From Pipra filicauda (Eukaryota > Chordata > Aves > Passeriformes > Pipridae), in the NCBI RefSeq assembly GCF_003945595.2, contig NW_024104367.1, positions 310,001-374,000 on the forward strand: a stretch of DNA of 64,000 nt, written 5' to 3'. Below the pieces are notes generated by a model that saw only the letters and a program-made list of their open reading frames with translations, searched no databases and was not told the origin of the DNA. Position numbers and translations under genes: made by a program. Positions 1 through 12,606 of the stretch are shown in pieces (within the stretch, counting starts at the first letter, position 1; the number at the start of each line of letters is the position of its first letter).

Positions 1-597
1 AATACATGATAATAGGGATTTACGATGGTGCTTTCAGCAGTTTAATGTCATGTAAGGGGAACCTCACAATTTAAGAAATAGTGCTGAGAAATGACTTCTT
101 CCTGGGAGCCTGGGGGAGATTTCAGCAAGTCAATGGCACTGTCCAAAAGAGACAAGTGGAAAAACTATTTTGCTTCAACACAATCCTCTTCAATTCAACC
201 TGAGTTTAAAATTGGTGGTGTGAGCTGCGTGAGTTCTCTGAAGATATCTGTGCCACATAAGCACTCAAACCCTTATCTTTTCACCCAACTGGTGGAAATG
301 ATTAGTTTTTGAATGGTTTGAGACACTTCCAAGACACAGTCTGCACCTGCATCTCTACATCTCCAGGTTGCTGACAGCTTTTGAAAGGTGTCTGTGTGGT
401 TTCACCTCACCAGTTTTCTGAAATTCAAGGACAAAGAAAAGCAACAGGTCCTGATCCTTACTGTATTTTTATGCTTAGTTATGCCCCTGAATCTCCAAAT
501 TATTCAAATAATAAGATGATTATTAGGCTACAAAAATTTAATCTTAAAGGACTCACATATCAACTACTTATTTCTCTTTCCTGTCTGAAAATCATGG
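1..597. other. Unique AT-rich sequence
   Basis: No recognisable repeat or gene. A 73-codon open frame at 91-312 has no coding signature and I treat it as chance. Confidence 0.5.
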
Positions 598-838
598 TAT
601 GGTTAAGGTTGGAAAAGACCTTTAAGGTCATCAAGTTCAATGGTCACTCCAGTACCACCACCATGTTCAGCATAAAACCAGGTCCTCAAGTGCATATTCA
701 CAGAGATTTTGAACACTTTCCAGGAATGGTGACTCCACCACTTCCCTGGGCACTCTGTTCCAGTGCTTTACAACCCTTTCTGTGATTTTGTTTTTCATAA
801 TATCCAATCTAAACCTCCCCTGAAGGGAAGAAGAAACT
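598..838 (-). mobile_element. CR1 LINE, 3' fragment
   Basis: The plus strand reads GGTTGGAAAAGACCTTTAAG followed by a CATC-AAG-TTCAA block, which is the reverse complement of the CR1 3' end. The antisense of the last codons of ORF2 follows. The element is 5'-truncated, as is normal for CR1, and it has lost its octamer tail. It belongs to the same subtype as 25322-25472, with a shared CACCACCATGTTCAGCA segment. Confidence 0.85.
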
Positions 839-1203
839 ACTTAATCTAGTCACCAGCTAAATAAATATGTGTGTGCATCCAACAGTTCTATGTGGGCACA
901 GGTCAACAAATCCCTCCAGAGCTCAAGGAAAAAGAGGAAAAAATACCATTTCATCACAAATATTCCGTTTCTTTCCCCAAACACTTCTATCATTATTAAT
1001 GAAACTCTATTAACCCGGTTTGCCCTTCCTTTTTCTGCAGAAATTTCTGTAGTTATCCATCACTCTCCATAGACTGGAAACTTTGATAAATTGCTCAGAC
1101 TCATTTACACATCATTTGAGACAGATGAGATAAATCTTTTATAAAGCGTCTACTGTCTCAAAATAAAAACTCACCAAACTTATGGAGACGATATAGACAC
1201 TAA

Positions 1204-1291
1204 GAGCAACCTGGTCTTGTGGAAAGTGTTCTTGCCCAAGGCAGGAGGGTTTGAACTGGGTGTTCTTTAATGTCCCTTACAACACAAATTA
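1204..1291 (+). mobile_element. CR1 LINE, 3' tail fragment
   Basis: GAGCAACCTGGTCTTGTGGA and the following TGTTCTT...GGCAGG...GTTCTTTAATGTCCCTTAC block match the last 90 bases of the common CR1 3' untranslated region in sense orientation. It is strongly 5'-truncated and the octamer tail has decayed. Confidence 0.85.
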
Positions 1292-1536
1292 ACTTCCGTG
1301 CCATGCCAGTGCTGTGAACCCCCACACCTTCCTGCCCCCTGTCCTTGGCCAGTGCAATGAAAAGATTTGCCAGACAAGGACAGGGGAAGACAAGATCTGA
1401 GTCCATGCTTTGGGTGAAAAGACAATAAATTCTCCAAGATCATACAGAAACTTTGGGCAAAGACCATGAACAACACTGCAAACATGTCCTTATACAACCA
1501 AGTTTAGTCAGCCATAGAAATTTGGACAGATGGCTC

Positions 1537-1832
1537 TTTGAATGGTTTGGGTTAGAAGAGACTCTGAAGATCACACAGTTCTACCCCCATGCCATGGGCA
1601 GGGACATCTCCCACTAGACCAGGTTGCTCAGAGCCCCGTCCAACCTGGCCTTGAACACTTCCAGGGGTGGAGCAGCCACAGCTATCCTGGACAATCTCTT
1701 CTATGGCCTCATCGCCCTCACAGTAAAGAATATCTAATCTAATATCTAAGATCTAATCTAAACCTACTCTCTTTCAATCTGAACCTATTCCCCCTTGCCC
1801 TGTCACTACATGCTCTTGTAAATAGTCTTGTC
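1537..1832 (-). mobile_element. CR1 LINE, 3' fragment
   Basis: Antisense CR1. GAATGGTTTGGGTTAGAAGA begins the 3' end. It is followed by CCATGGGCAGGGACATC, ACTAGACCAGGTTGCTC and GAACACTTCCAGGGG, all diagnostic blocks of the CR1 3' region. A local duplication of ATCTAATCTAA lies near 1730-1760. The copy ends where the ORF2 antisense would continue. Confidence 0.92.
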
Positions 1833-3085
1833 AGACCGGATTGAATCAGACTGGATTCCTGGTTCTATTCCCATTTAATCAAATGCAAAGTCAACAAAAT
1901 TTCTAATGTGTAGAGGAACCTACAGACTTACAGCCTAAGGAGTATCTGTAAGTGGAAGTACCTGTGAGCTGATGCAGCCCCCTCAGTCACCCACCAGCAC
2001 AGACCATGTGACTATTTGTGGCTATCACCAATGCCTGGGAAAAGCAGGATCTGCAGAACTCCCTCAAGGACCAGTTCATTTGCCTTCTCATTTCTTGGCT
2101 CCACATTATGTGTGAGCACTTAACGTGTATTTGAAGGGTACAATTCCCTGAACACACCAAACAAAGCAGCAGCCTCTAATTTTGAATTTCCCTGGAGATG
2201 GGGAGAAAAAGGGTTTGTCAGAACTAATAACGGGTGAATCCCAAAATGTGCTGTGAACAGAGATTGTCTAATTCCAGTCATTTCCCTTGATAGCCAGTTC
2301 CACTTTTGCTGACTGGAAAAATTTTATTCAATAACATATTTTGTCTATATGGACCCATTTCAATACAGTTCTACTTTTGGAGATGCATCTGAAGAATTGG
2401 AGCCCCACATGCCAACCATTAGGTTGTCATATATGGAAATGTTAATTTTGGCTGTGATATATTCTCTGTTTTAATTTAATTGGAGGAAATCCCAAAATCA
2501 ATCAGTTAGGAAGCATTTACTTGCAGTGGAGGCTGGAGGGTTTTAATGGAAAGGGCTTCACTAAAAAACAATAAATCATCACAATAAAAAAGAACCGAAA
2601 AGCAACATGAGGGAAAAAGAAAGCAGGGAGAGTCTTCCCAAAGCAAATTGCTGTGCAAGATGCATTAGTATCTTTAACACAGTTTTTGGAAACAGTTTAT
2701 TTCTTTTAGGGAGAAGACCTAATTCATCAGAGAAAACATATGTCTTCCCACCTGATTTAGCATCTGGGTCTCTGTGGTGCAACACACCATTGAGGGAACA
2801 ATTATTGACTTAGTTCCACCCTGCTAAGAGCTGTTACTTACTGTGCTGAATTCCCACAGTGTCCTCCAGTTCTGGAAAGGTACCTATAGCCACTGCTGTT
2901 TGAGAAGTGCCTGTGCAGAATCCTCAGGTTCTAGACAGAAACCCTCTTTGGGACACAGAAAAAAAATCTGCTTCCTTGCCTAGCTGGGACTGTGTAGCTA
3001 CGCAATGAAGGAACTGTGTAATTACTGCTGCAGTAATTAGGTCTCAGACCACATGGCTGGCTGGACCTTTCCAAAACTGAGTTTA
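1833..3085. other. Unique sequence, no gene recognised
   Basis: AT-rich single-copy DNA. A 40-base segment on the minus strand (2521-2560) has a good acceptor tract and a GTAAAT donor, but it is too short to support as an exon. Confidence 0.45.
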
Positions 3086-4245
3086 TAGATTCATAGAGTC
3101 ATAAAATCATGGAATTGTTTAGATTGGAAAAGACCTTTAGGATCATCTAGTCCAACCGTTCCCAATAAAACATGTCATCAGGTGCCACATCTACAGGTTT
3201 TTTAAATCCATCCAAAGGTGTGACTGGGCAGCCTGTTCCAATATTTGACTACCCTTTTAATGAAAAAAATTTCCAAATATCCAGTCTAAGCGTCCTCTGG
3301 TACAACTTGAAGCCACTTTCTCTTGTCCTGTCACTTGTTACCTGGGAGAAGAGACTGACTCCCACCCAGCTTCACTGTCCTTTCAGAGAGTTGTAGAGAA
3401 CAAGAAGGCTCCCCTGAGCCTCCTTTTCTCCAGGCTGAGCCCCACCCCGCTCCCTCAGCTGCTCTTCATCAAGTTTGTGCTCCAGACCCTTCTCCAGCTC
3501 TGTTGCCCTTCCCTGGACATGCTCCAGACCCTCAAAATCTTTCTTGTCATGAGGGACCCAAAACTGAACCCAAGATTTGAGGTGTGGCCTCACCGGTGCT
3601 GAGTACAGGGGGACAATCCCTGCCCTGGTCCTACTGGCCACACTATTGCTGGTACAACCCAGGTGCCACTGACCTTCTTGCCCACCTGGGCACCCCTGGG
3701 CTCATGTTCAGCCGCTGTCAACCAGCACCCCCAGGTCCTTTTCCACTGGACAACTTTCCAACCACTCTGTCCCAAGCCCAGAGTGCTGAATGGGATTGTT
3801 GGGACCCTCAATTCCTTCATCCACAACATTTGACAAAGACATTAAACAGGGCTGACCCCAGCACTGAGCCCTGGGGAACACCACCAGTGACCAACTCCAG
3901 AGGGATTTAACTCCAATCCCCACCACTCTCCGGGCTCGGCCAGCCAGCCAGTTTTTTACAGTAAACGGTTCACCCATCCAAGCCCCGAGCAGACAGTTTT
4001 TCCAGGATAATGTTGCAGGAAATGGTGTAAAAGGCTTTACTATAGTCCAGGTATAAAGGCCCAGAGAAGCTGGGGAGGTTGTCACACCAGGCAGACAAAA
4101 TCTACAGCCTTTCCCTCATCCATTAACAGGTCAGCCTGTTGTAGGGTGAGATCAGGATGGTCAAAGCCTTTCATTGAGTGATGGCACTCCAGGTGATCTG
4201 CTCCATAACACACCCGACACTGACTGACAGGCTGTAAAACAACTC
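3086..4245 (-). mobile_element. CR1 LINE, 1.16-kb copy with broken reverse transcriptase ORF2
   Basis: One of the two longest recognisable transposon copies here, about 1.16 kb. From 3' to 5' on the minus strand it holds the octamer-type tail (ATTCATAGAGTCATAAAATC on plus) and the ORF2 C-terminus (minus frame 3372-3641, with SAPVRPHLKSWVQFW). Upstream are the VEKDLGVLVDSG region (near 3708-3760) and part of the reverse-transcriptase fingers and palm (YSKAFYTIS near 4030-4060, MEQIT near 4195). The palm segment containing the FADD catalytic box is missing: DEGIE is followed almost at once by the GLGTEWLE region. Frameshifts and stops are present, so the copy is dead. The 5' end at about 4245 is a truncation within the fingers region. 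Confidence 0.93.
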
Positions 4246-5865
4246 AGGTAAGGCAAAATCTTCCACATTTGAGCATTTTGCCTTCAGGCTAGTGCCATAA
4301 TTACGTGAAAACCACTCTGTAACCCTAAGGATAAATTTCTATTCGCAGAGCAAATAATTCTACTGTATTATTTATTTTGCTTCAGTGAAAAAAAATACAC
4401 TCAACATTGCCCTTTATTTATTGCATATTCAATAATGTGGTTGCATGAAATATGAGTTAGGATACTTCCTCATGAAATGTAAAGTAATACAGTGCAAAAA
4501 CTGAAATAGTCAGCTTTCTTATGGTATTTACTGAATTTTATATGTGCTGAATGTGGTTATATCTGTTCTATACTTTCCAAAATATATTCTGTATTTTCTA
4601 AAATATACACATTATATTTGGCCCATTAAAAGAACATGAACTGTAGGTGAGGTGGTTCAACTAAACACTCAAATCCAGTTCCAACCTGAAAGTCAGATTT
4701 TCAGTTTAAAAAGAGTGTGAGAATCACAGGTAGTTGAAGAAATTCCTTCATGTCTTGAAATATTCTTGCATTTGCTTTGCCTTAGTTCCCTTTCTTTTAA
4801 GACTAAGGCCACTCCTTTACCTCACTACAGACTACAGGCAACAAAAATTATTCTGGAATTACAAATATTTGGTAGAGATAAAGACAGACCGGGTAAATAA
4901 TTGCTTTTGAAATTCATCTTTTTTAAACAGTCACATGGAATATTAAAAGCTCTTTTAGATAATATAATATTTGCACACAGTTAAACATGATAGGTTCTTA
5001 GTAATCAATAATTAATCTTCTTAAAGAAGACAAGACTTTGGTTGTTCTTACCTCAACCTCTCTCAAGCAGAGTAGAAACAAGACCAAGGACAGATATCAG
5101 AATTTTTTTCCAGATAAAAATACTTCTCTCACTTTTTTATCTATGACACCTACTTTTTAGATATAGTTTTATCTATGACTTTTAACTGAATAATTATTTT
5201 TATCAATCATGCCTGGTTTTGGGGCATTTGATTTAATATTAAATAGTAATATTTTGTATTTCTGGGCATTGTATTGTGAAATATTGTTTCGAAATACCTG
5301 AAAACACACCTTGATTTCTCACATTAAGAGATACTTGATGTGGAAACCTCTTCATGGTCTTATAAATAAAATAAACAGAGAAACAGAGGAATTTGCTGCA
5401 AGATTTCCTGCTCTTGTTAGTCCTTTTATGGGAATCTCGTAGTCTTTCACCAATAAAAACAGACTTAAAGGCTCATTTAACTCCAATGTCTGAAGTCCAT
5501 GCATTATCCAATCCTTTATAAAAACTAATAATTTCTCTGTTGAATAGCCAGATTTTCCTTTCATTAGCCTTTTTTTTGGTAAAAAGTGTTGATGGAAAAA
5601 ATAAGTATTTTAATATATTTGCCTTTATTTGTATGGTTTCTGGGTTTTATGTAATTGCTGATAATTTCCAGAGGCAGCTGGAAAGGACCTCAGGGCAGGT
5701 AGGAAGTTTTAAATTTATAGTGAAAAACACAAACAGGGAATTGCATTTATTTAGTCTAATGGTCCTGTTAGGATTCAAAGCACATTGTGTATTAACATCA
5801 TCATCAGATTCCTTTTATCAGAGGATATTAATTATATAATTATAATACAAATAACAGAGAAGTAA
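4246..5865. other. AT-rich unique sequence
   Basis: No repeat family or exon recognised over 1.6 kb. Short duplications such as TTTTATCTATGAC (twice, 5138-5180) occur. A minus-strand GTAAGAAC donor at 5047 has no open exon upstream of it. Confidence 0.5.
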
Positions 5866-5962
5866 CCTGATGTAGTGAGTGGCACAACCAGAGGGTTGGA
5901 ACTAAACGATCTTTAAGGTCCCTTCCAACCCAAACCATTCTGTGGTTCTGTGATTCCATGAA
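5866..5962 (+). mobile_element. CR1 LINE, 3' tail fragment
   Basis: Sense CR1 3' end: GGTTGGAACTAAACGATCTT, then CCCTTCCAACCCAAACCATT and an octamer tail of ATTCTGTG-type units that has partly drifted (TTCTGTGGTTCTGTGATTCCATG). Only about 95 bases are kept. Confidence 0.9.
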
Positions 5963-8900
5963 TTGAGGACAAAAATAGGGGTATCCTAAAGCAGATGGCT
6001 TGTGCTGTAGCTGAGCTATAATTTGAGGTTTTGTTTTCCCCCTTTTGATCTGTGCTGTTTTATCTGTAATGATTTTACCACGGGCAGCAACAAGCAGTCC
6101 TGTTGTTTCTTCCCTACGGAAAATCACTCTGGATTATCCTCTTTCACTGAGATTCCCTCTCTGAACTCTTCTGATCTCTTTGTCAAACACAGACAGTTCA
6201 AACAGCGATGGTGTGAGAGGTATGTTATGTGTTTCAAGAGCATGATCTGATAAATAAACATATTTCCTTGCCAAGCATGCTGGCTTTGCCACTCACCAAA
6301 CACTGGGATGCTGAACACAGCTTCTTTATGTGTTGGTAATTGTTTTTCCCTTTATGAGCCAAGGCTGGATGCCTGAAGTGTGATAATTGGAAATGTGAAG
6401 GCAGTGAGGAGCTGTGCATATTTTCCTTTACCAACTTTTTTTGCTCCATTTCTCCTGCTGTGTCTGCAGAAACAAAGTATTGCAAAGAGGTCACTGTGCA
6501 CAAGGCGGTCGTAATATTTCAGGAGCTCTAGGTGGCAAAAAGCCTGAACACTTCCATTTTCTGATTTGGGGTCTCTGCAAAATACGGGACAAAACAGCAT
6601 CTTTTTCGTGTCTCCTCTGCACTCCCCACCTGCCACTCCCCCAGAGAAAGTTAAAGGGCATAAAGCTGTCAGCTCCCAAGTGACCTGAGAACCTGGGGTG
6701 GGAGGGAAATTTCTAAATGAGGAAGCTGAAATCTCTGAGTTTCCCCAGAAAATTAAACAAACCAGGCTGAACTCAGACAATTAATTCCCTGAAGCTCATA
6801 TGGATAGAAACACTGAGGGTCTCTGTAGAGTACAGCTTGATGTCCTATAAAAGAACTAAAAATGGGTTCTTCTGCTGTATTTTGGAAGTGCACAATTCAT
6901 CCACCTCCATATGAACTGGGGGTTTAGTTCTTATGGTTAACAGGCTGTATAGACTGTAGAGTTGATGGAAATAAGGCTGTGACTCATCCCAATAAACATG
7001 AGCATCTTCTTTTAAGATGAGTTTCACTGGCTGGAATGTGGACTCCTTCTCCAGGGAGTCCAGACTGACTCTCACACTCAGGCTGGGAGAAACCTACACT
7101 TTGGACACCCACATTTAAACACAACACTGAGGATTTACCTGCTTTGATGGGTGCAGACTTTACCTGCCTGGGGCTTAATGAATTGCCTCTTATCTCTTGC
7201 AATGGCTCTGCATTCATCTGCATCATTACTGACACCCTCAAAATGCTGCTAAAACCAGGAAATGCACAGAGATGTGAAGATTTATTGGGTTTTATGCAGA
7301 ATTTGACAGCAACAAACTCAGCTTTGATTCTCAATGAAGACAGGCTGAGGATTATATCAGATCTGCCTGTCCTCCCATAGTCACTTTTTCATCCATCCTT
7401 CCCTGCTGTATTTGCACAGGACAGTCCTTAGGGCTGAAGTTGCCTTTTAGGAAGTGCATCTGCAACCTGTAGGACACCAGGGCTGTGCTCTCAGTGGAGA
7501 GTTCCAGCTGCTCTCATCCTGACAGCAAAAAGCTGGAAAGGCAAATGGGAGTTTGTGTGTCTGCTTTTATGTGTCTCCTACTAGGAGTATAAAAAAAAAA
7601 GAGAGGAACGAGCAAAGAGACAGATGGTGGAAACAACAGACAGCATAAGTAGCATTAATCTAATAACTCCAAGAGTACAAAAATTGGGTTTCTAACCTAA
7701 ACAAGTTCATCAGTAGACAAATGAAGCAGAGTGGAGCCTCCAGAAGGTGAATCTTTTCACTGTAATACAGATAACTAAAGCTGCATGAATTGCAAGTACT
7801 CCAGTAACACCTTTTCTAAAATATAGCCTCTAATCTTAACCCCCTCCATGGATCTTGGTCCCTTTTCCAAATGGAAGGGATAAAAGCTGTGGTTTTGGAG
7901 TGTTCTACAGGACAACTGTGAACCTCAAAAGTCTGAGCTGAAATTAAGAATGTTTTTGAATTCAGGATGTTTCTAACATGTTAACCAGCATGACTATTTT
8001 ATTAGATACAAACGAATCTATAATTCATGTTTTTTTTCTTTAAGAAAAAATATGGTATTTCCCTACTGTTCACTTAAGAAAAGCTTTTAAAATTTTCATT
8101 ATGAAAAACCTCAAAAAGTTGTCACTGATTTTCCCCCTCTCTGCCTTTATAGTGTTTGTAAATCAGATGCACTAATATCTTCTGAGGAGCTGGAAAGAGC
8201 ATATTTATCTCCCTGGGAAAGTTATGAGGATGACAGCTCAGTGCTTCGGCAGCGTCAGAGCTGTTACATTTCCATTCATTAACTTTCCCTTTTTCTATAT
8301 AAAACCACATAATTGGGACTTCCCTTAGTGGAAACATTTAGTGCATCTTTAATGGGCAACTCAGGATCACAGCACTTTAAGCCTGAATCTAAGAGTTATT
8401 GAGAGCTTCCTGAGAGCTGCCAAATGTTGCATGTTCCCATAGACTCAGCATCTTGCAGGATTAGATTCTTGTCATATTTTTACTGTTAAAAATGTCAAAT
8501 CCTCTGTGGTACTTTTGTAATCTATTTACAAAAGTGTCTCATGCAGAGCTTTTCTGAAATCATCTGATTATTCATTTTTTACATGTTTTCTGTAAGTCTA
8601 AAGTTTTGTAATAATGTCATTTTTAACTCCGCTTCCAGATGAAGTTTCTGGCTCAAGCGAATGAGAGAAATAAATGTTAATTCCAATGGCTTCTGGTGAG
8701 GTTGAGATTGAAATCTGAAGCGCACAAAGAAAGGTTTTGTTATGGTGGTCTTGATCCACCAGCACCCAAATAGTTAATAATTTGGTAAGGAATTTGGGAT
8801 TTGTCAGTTTTGCAGTTTCAAACCTGTGAGATAATTTGTTATTTTAAGGTTGACCTGACCATGCAGCCTTCAGAAGAGAACAATGGTTCAGAGTTAGAGC

Positions 8901-9057
8901 ACAACTCAATGGAACTCTGAGCTTTTTGGGATCATTCTGCCATGGGCTTAATGCAGAGCTCAGGGTCTCAAAGTTCCGTATCCATAAAATGAAGAACACA
9001 CAAGGGATTAAGTAAGAAACATGTAAGGAATAAGCATCTCAGAAGAAGTTGCTTATA
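5963..9057. other. Unique sequence, no gene recognised
   Basis: Three kilobases of single-copy DNA. Two 142- and 116-codon minus-strand open frames (6352-6780, 6984-7334) show no domain or splice support. A 27-base plus-strand segment at 6193-6219 sits between an excellent pyrimidine tract and a GTATGT donor, but it is too short to claim. Confidence 0.45.
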
Positions 9058-9146
9058 GAACCATAGAATATCCTAAGTTGCAAGGGGCCCACAAAGATCA
9101 TCGAGTCCAATTTCTTGCCATGACCACAACTGAACTAGAACCTATC
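9058..9146 (-). mobile_element. CR1 LINE, 3' fragment (ATATCC subtype)
   Basis: Antisense CR1 tail reading AACCATAGAATATCCTAAGT, then ATCATCGAGTCCAA. This is a distinct CR1 3'-end subtype, shared with 28842-28925 and 47982-48285. Confidence 0.82.
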
Positions 9147-9736
9147 CAGAAAAAAAAACCAAACAATAAAACACAACTTGTCTTAGAGAGAAAGTCATTC
9201 TCTGATTTCCCATGGTTGCTTTCCTAATAAACTTTACCTCCCTCAAAGGCTGCAGTGAGTGCCAGAGACACAACCTCCTCTTTACGTGGTCCTGTTAAGT
9301 CCCCAGAGCAAGCTGGGAATTTTTCACATAATAAAATGTGATATCATGAGGATTGAGAAATATTGCTCTGTGTCCTTGACACTGCAGCCCTAAAACTATT
9401 ACTTAAATTTCTTCTTCCTACAATAAACCAGGTAGAACTGGAACAAATCCCTCAACATTTCCATTACTAAAAACTGCCATTGCATTATTTTTTTTCCTTA
9501 ACTTGAGAAAATTGTTTCTTTGAAATTCTATTCTCAACCACTGCATGAGCACTGAGAAATCAAACCTAAAAATATGTCCATTTTCTGTTTCTAAAAATGA
9601 TTACACATTTCCAAATTCAAAACTCAGTAACTTTAATTTGACTTTTTGTTTTATTTGTGTTTTCTGTAGCTCCTGATATTCTATCCATCCCTTACCCTCA
9701 GATACCTTTTGCTTTGGTAAACCACAACATGAGGCT
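9147..9736. other. Unique sequence
   Basis: No recognised feature. A short minus-strand open stretch near 9239-9300 reads protein-like but has a weak splice acceptor. Confidence 0.4.
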
Positions 9737-9838
9737 CTGAGTAACCTGGTAAAGTTGAAGGTGTCCCTGCCTATGGCAGGGGGGTAGAATGAGATGTTCT
9801 TTAAGATCCCTTCCAACCCAAACCATCCTATGATTCTA
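9737..9838 (+). mobile_element. CR1 LINE, 3' tail fragment
   Basis: Sense CR1 end: GAGTAACCTGGTAAAG, GGTGTCCCTGCCTATGGCAG, then CCCTTCCAACCCAAACCATC and a short octamer tail. It is 5'-truncated to about 100 bases. Confidence 0.9.
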
Positions 9839-10865
9839 CACAACAGGTCAATAAGGTATTAAACAAAGGACTATCACCATGGACAGATCGAGGTCCTTTT
9901 GCCTGAGCCGAGGAGAACCTCTTAATCGGGGCATTTGGCACATCTTTAACCATTTAAACACCACAGAAAGGAGTGGAGACAAAGCAAGCCCCTTGCTGGG
10001 CTTGTGGGAAACACAAACACATATTTTTCCTTTTAACTCCCCCTCTCTCACTGTAAGGAGCAATGACCAAAAGTGGTTGCCTCTATGAAAGTCTGGACCA
10101 TGTTTGCTTTAAAGTTTTCTGATGACCCAGAGGTTGATACACTGAACTTGGGGTTTGGTTTGAGCTTTGGTTTGTTCATGGAGCTCTTGAAAGGCATTGT
10201 GGGGAGGGGATAGAAACATCTGGTCACATATTCCCCAGGATCTTCAAAGGATCAGGAATCTGCACAAAGAACAAGAACTAGTTAATCCAGTAGCAAAGAC
10301 ACATGTCAGAACTGGGTGTCAGGAGGGAGCTTGCTCTTCTTGGCTCGTGTGACATTTAGTCCATATTAATTCTGGGATAGTCTCTGATCAGAGCCATGAA
10401 ACAAAAAATCTGACTGCTCTGAGACAGGATGTGAAGAGTTGTCAGCAGAGTCCTGTGAGGTGGTTGTCTGCAATAATTGAGTCTGGATTTGATGACACTG
10501 GCAATTTCTCCAGCCTTCTGCTCCTAATTAATGTTGAGTCTCGTGAAGGACACATGACGAAGATTGGAGATGTTCTATATGAGACACTAATCATTAGTTG
10601 ATCAGGCTGGATTCTACATTTTGGTGTCACTAAGAGAAACATTTCTCAGTCTTGATGACATTTTAAAATGTTCAGAGAAAAAAAAAGATTATATGGTTAT
10701 TAATAGCTGTTTCTTAGGTCTGCTTACACCAGGAAGCAATGCTATTTTTGAAATCATGTGTTCTTCAAAGACCAGATGTCTTCTGTTGTGTTAGTACAGT
10801 AAATTTAAGTTTGCTTTTAAAGATGAATCTATCTTTAGAAACATAATGGAAAGACCTCTAATAAA
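9839..10865. other. Unique sequence with a small CpG-containing patch
   Basis: The stretch 9880-9935 keeps several CpG dinucleotides (GATCGAGG, GCCGAGG, AATCGGGG), unlike its surroundings. Both strands are open there (about 70 codons each). No splice sites of quality flank it, so I make no gene call. Confidence 0.35.
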
Positions 10866-11156
10866 GCCAGGTGGGGGTTGGTCTCTTCTCCCAGGCAACG
10901 AGTGACAAGATGAGAGGAAATGGCATCAAGTTGTGCCAGGGGAAGTTTAGATTGGATAGTAGTAAAAATATTTTCATGGCAAGGGTTTTAAATCATTGGA
11001 ACAGGGTGCCCAGGGCAGTGATGGAGTCACCATTTCTAGATGGGCTCAAAAAATATGTGGATGTGGCACTTGAGAATGTGATGGCTGTGCTGGGTTGGAC
11101 TTCCTGACCTTAAAGATCTTTTCCAACCTAAATGATTCTGTGATTATGTGATTCTG
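10866..11156 (+). mobile_element. CR1 LINE, 3' fragment with ORF2 C-terminus
   Basis: A sense-strand frame (10871-11107) reads as the CR1 ORF2 C-terminal tail: SDKMRGNGIKLCQGKFRLD, then a NHWNRVPRAVMESP segment. The 3' untranslated end (GACCTTAAAGATCTTTTCCA) and three tail octamers follow. The open frame survives only because the piece is short. Confidence 0.93.
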
Positions 11157-11913
11157 GTGGCTCTTCCAGTCACTTTATTTAAACACAGTTTGTCATTCTG
11201 CATTGGCAAGTAGGAAATGTTCACTCAAGAAGGCAACATGAAACATATACAATTGTTTAAGATATATGAGAATGAAGTAATTTTAATAACGACATATATA
11301 CCTTAAATCCAACAACACTCTTTAAGAAAGTAAATTAATTAGTGCAAGAATCAGAACACTGAATTTTCCTTTTGTAGGTGTCAGAGCTATTGCTACCTAC
11401 TATATTCTAAACCACAGTGTTATTTTCCAGTTATTTTGGGGTTGGTTTGGGTATTTTTGTGCAACTCAGAGATTTTCCTTGGGCTGTGGAGGGAATTTTG
11501 TCAGTTGTCCTGATAGCTGAGTTAATCATGTGTCTACTATATGATATTAAAGGCAGGCAGCCCTAAGATTACAGCTCCAGATCTGCAGTTTTCACCTGTG
11601 ACCTCAGTGTGTGCCTTCCCCTGGCTCTTTGTTGATGTGCTGCAATATTTCTCAATAGACCAGGACCAAAGAATATAATATCCATTTGACATTTGAAAGA
11701 GAATTGAAGCAGGACAAACTGGAAATATTTCTGTTTGACCAGGAGACCAAATTCAGTGATGCTGTATTTGCAACGGGTGCAGGAAATCTTTCTTTTCGTG
11801 GGAAAAAAAAATAAAGTAATAAAAAAAATAATCCTACTCTCTTATTTACGTCTCCTGACTAGAACAATCTTATGGTGCAGTTCTGTGTTGCTCTCAGTCA
11901 GACTCCTGACTTG
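11157..11913. other. Unique sequence
   Basis: No gene or repeat recognised. A short A-rich run lies at 11800-11832. Confidence 0.5.
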
Positions 11914-12003
11914 AGCAACCTGGTCTGGTGGAAGGAGTCCCTGTCCATGGCTGGGGGAACTAGATGACCTTTAAGGTCCCTTTCAACCCAAACCATTCTA
12001 TAA
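11914..12003 (+). mobile_element. CR1 LINE, 3' tail fragment
   Basis: GAGCAACCTGGTCTGGTGGA, then GACCTTTAAGGTCCCTTTCA and CCCAAACCATTCTATAATT: the last 90 bases of a sense CR1. Confidence 0.92.
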
Positions 12004-12606
12004 TTAACTATGATTTGTAAAACTACCACTCACCCCTGGATCTAAGAAGTTTCTTATCCAATACAGTCCTACTCAAGCCCTCCTAGGTCTACCAAGGTCA
12101 CAGCACGTGAAAAATACCTCCGGAATTAATCCTAAGGAACACTTTGTCCTGTTCTGATTCATTTAATCAACCTGCCTGCATTTAAACTCCCTGTGCTCTC
12201 CCCTGCCTGCTGCAGTGAGCCAAGGGGTTAAGAAGCAAAGCAAAGTGAATATGTAGCTGTTTCACGGGGTTATAATGGAAACTCCAAAGATCAATATACC
12301 CTAAAACCACTGCTACCATAACCACGATGAGGGAACACACTGAGATTTGAGCCTAAATTGTGGGACTAATTCAGAGTTTATTGAAATGAACAAGGACAAA
12401 TGAGGTACTACTTTCTCTCCCAGATGCACAATCAATTTTAGAAGGGCTGCAACACCTTTATTGTGGGTTTTCAAGCTGTAAATCACATCAGAGATTAGAC
12501 TTTTCACTTTGGCTCTGACTGCTGTTGGACACCTTGACTCCTTGCGTAGATGATAAAAAGGCAGAAAGCATTTGCATTTTAACACTATCTGCAACTATAG
12601 ATATAT

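Noticed and set aside
2521..2560. 40-base minus-strand segment with a good acceptor and GTAAAT donor
   Set aside because: Such short segments arise often by chance in 64 kb.
6193..6219. 27-base plus-strand microexon-like segment after an excellent pyrimidine tract
   Set aside because: Too short to judge coding potential and no partner nearby.
6352..6780. 142-codon minus-strand open frame overlapping an 89-codon plus frame
   Set aside because: Chance-level length, overlapping open frames on both strands, no supporting signals.
8636..8692. Strong plus-strand acceptor followed by a short frame ending in a stop
   Set aside because: No upstream exon in phase; acceptor-like tracts are common in T-rich DNA.
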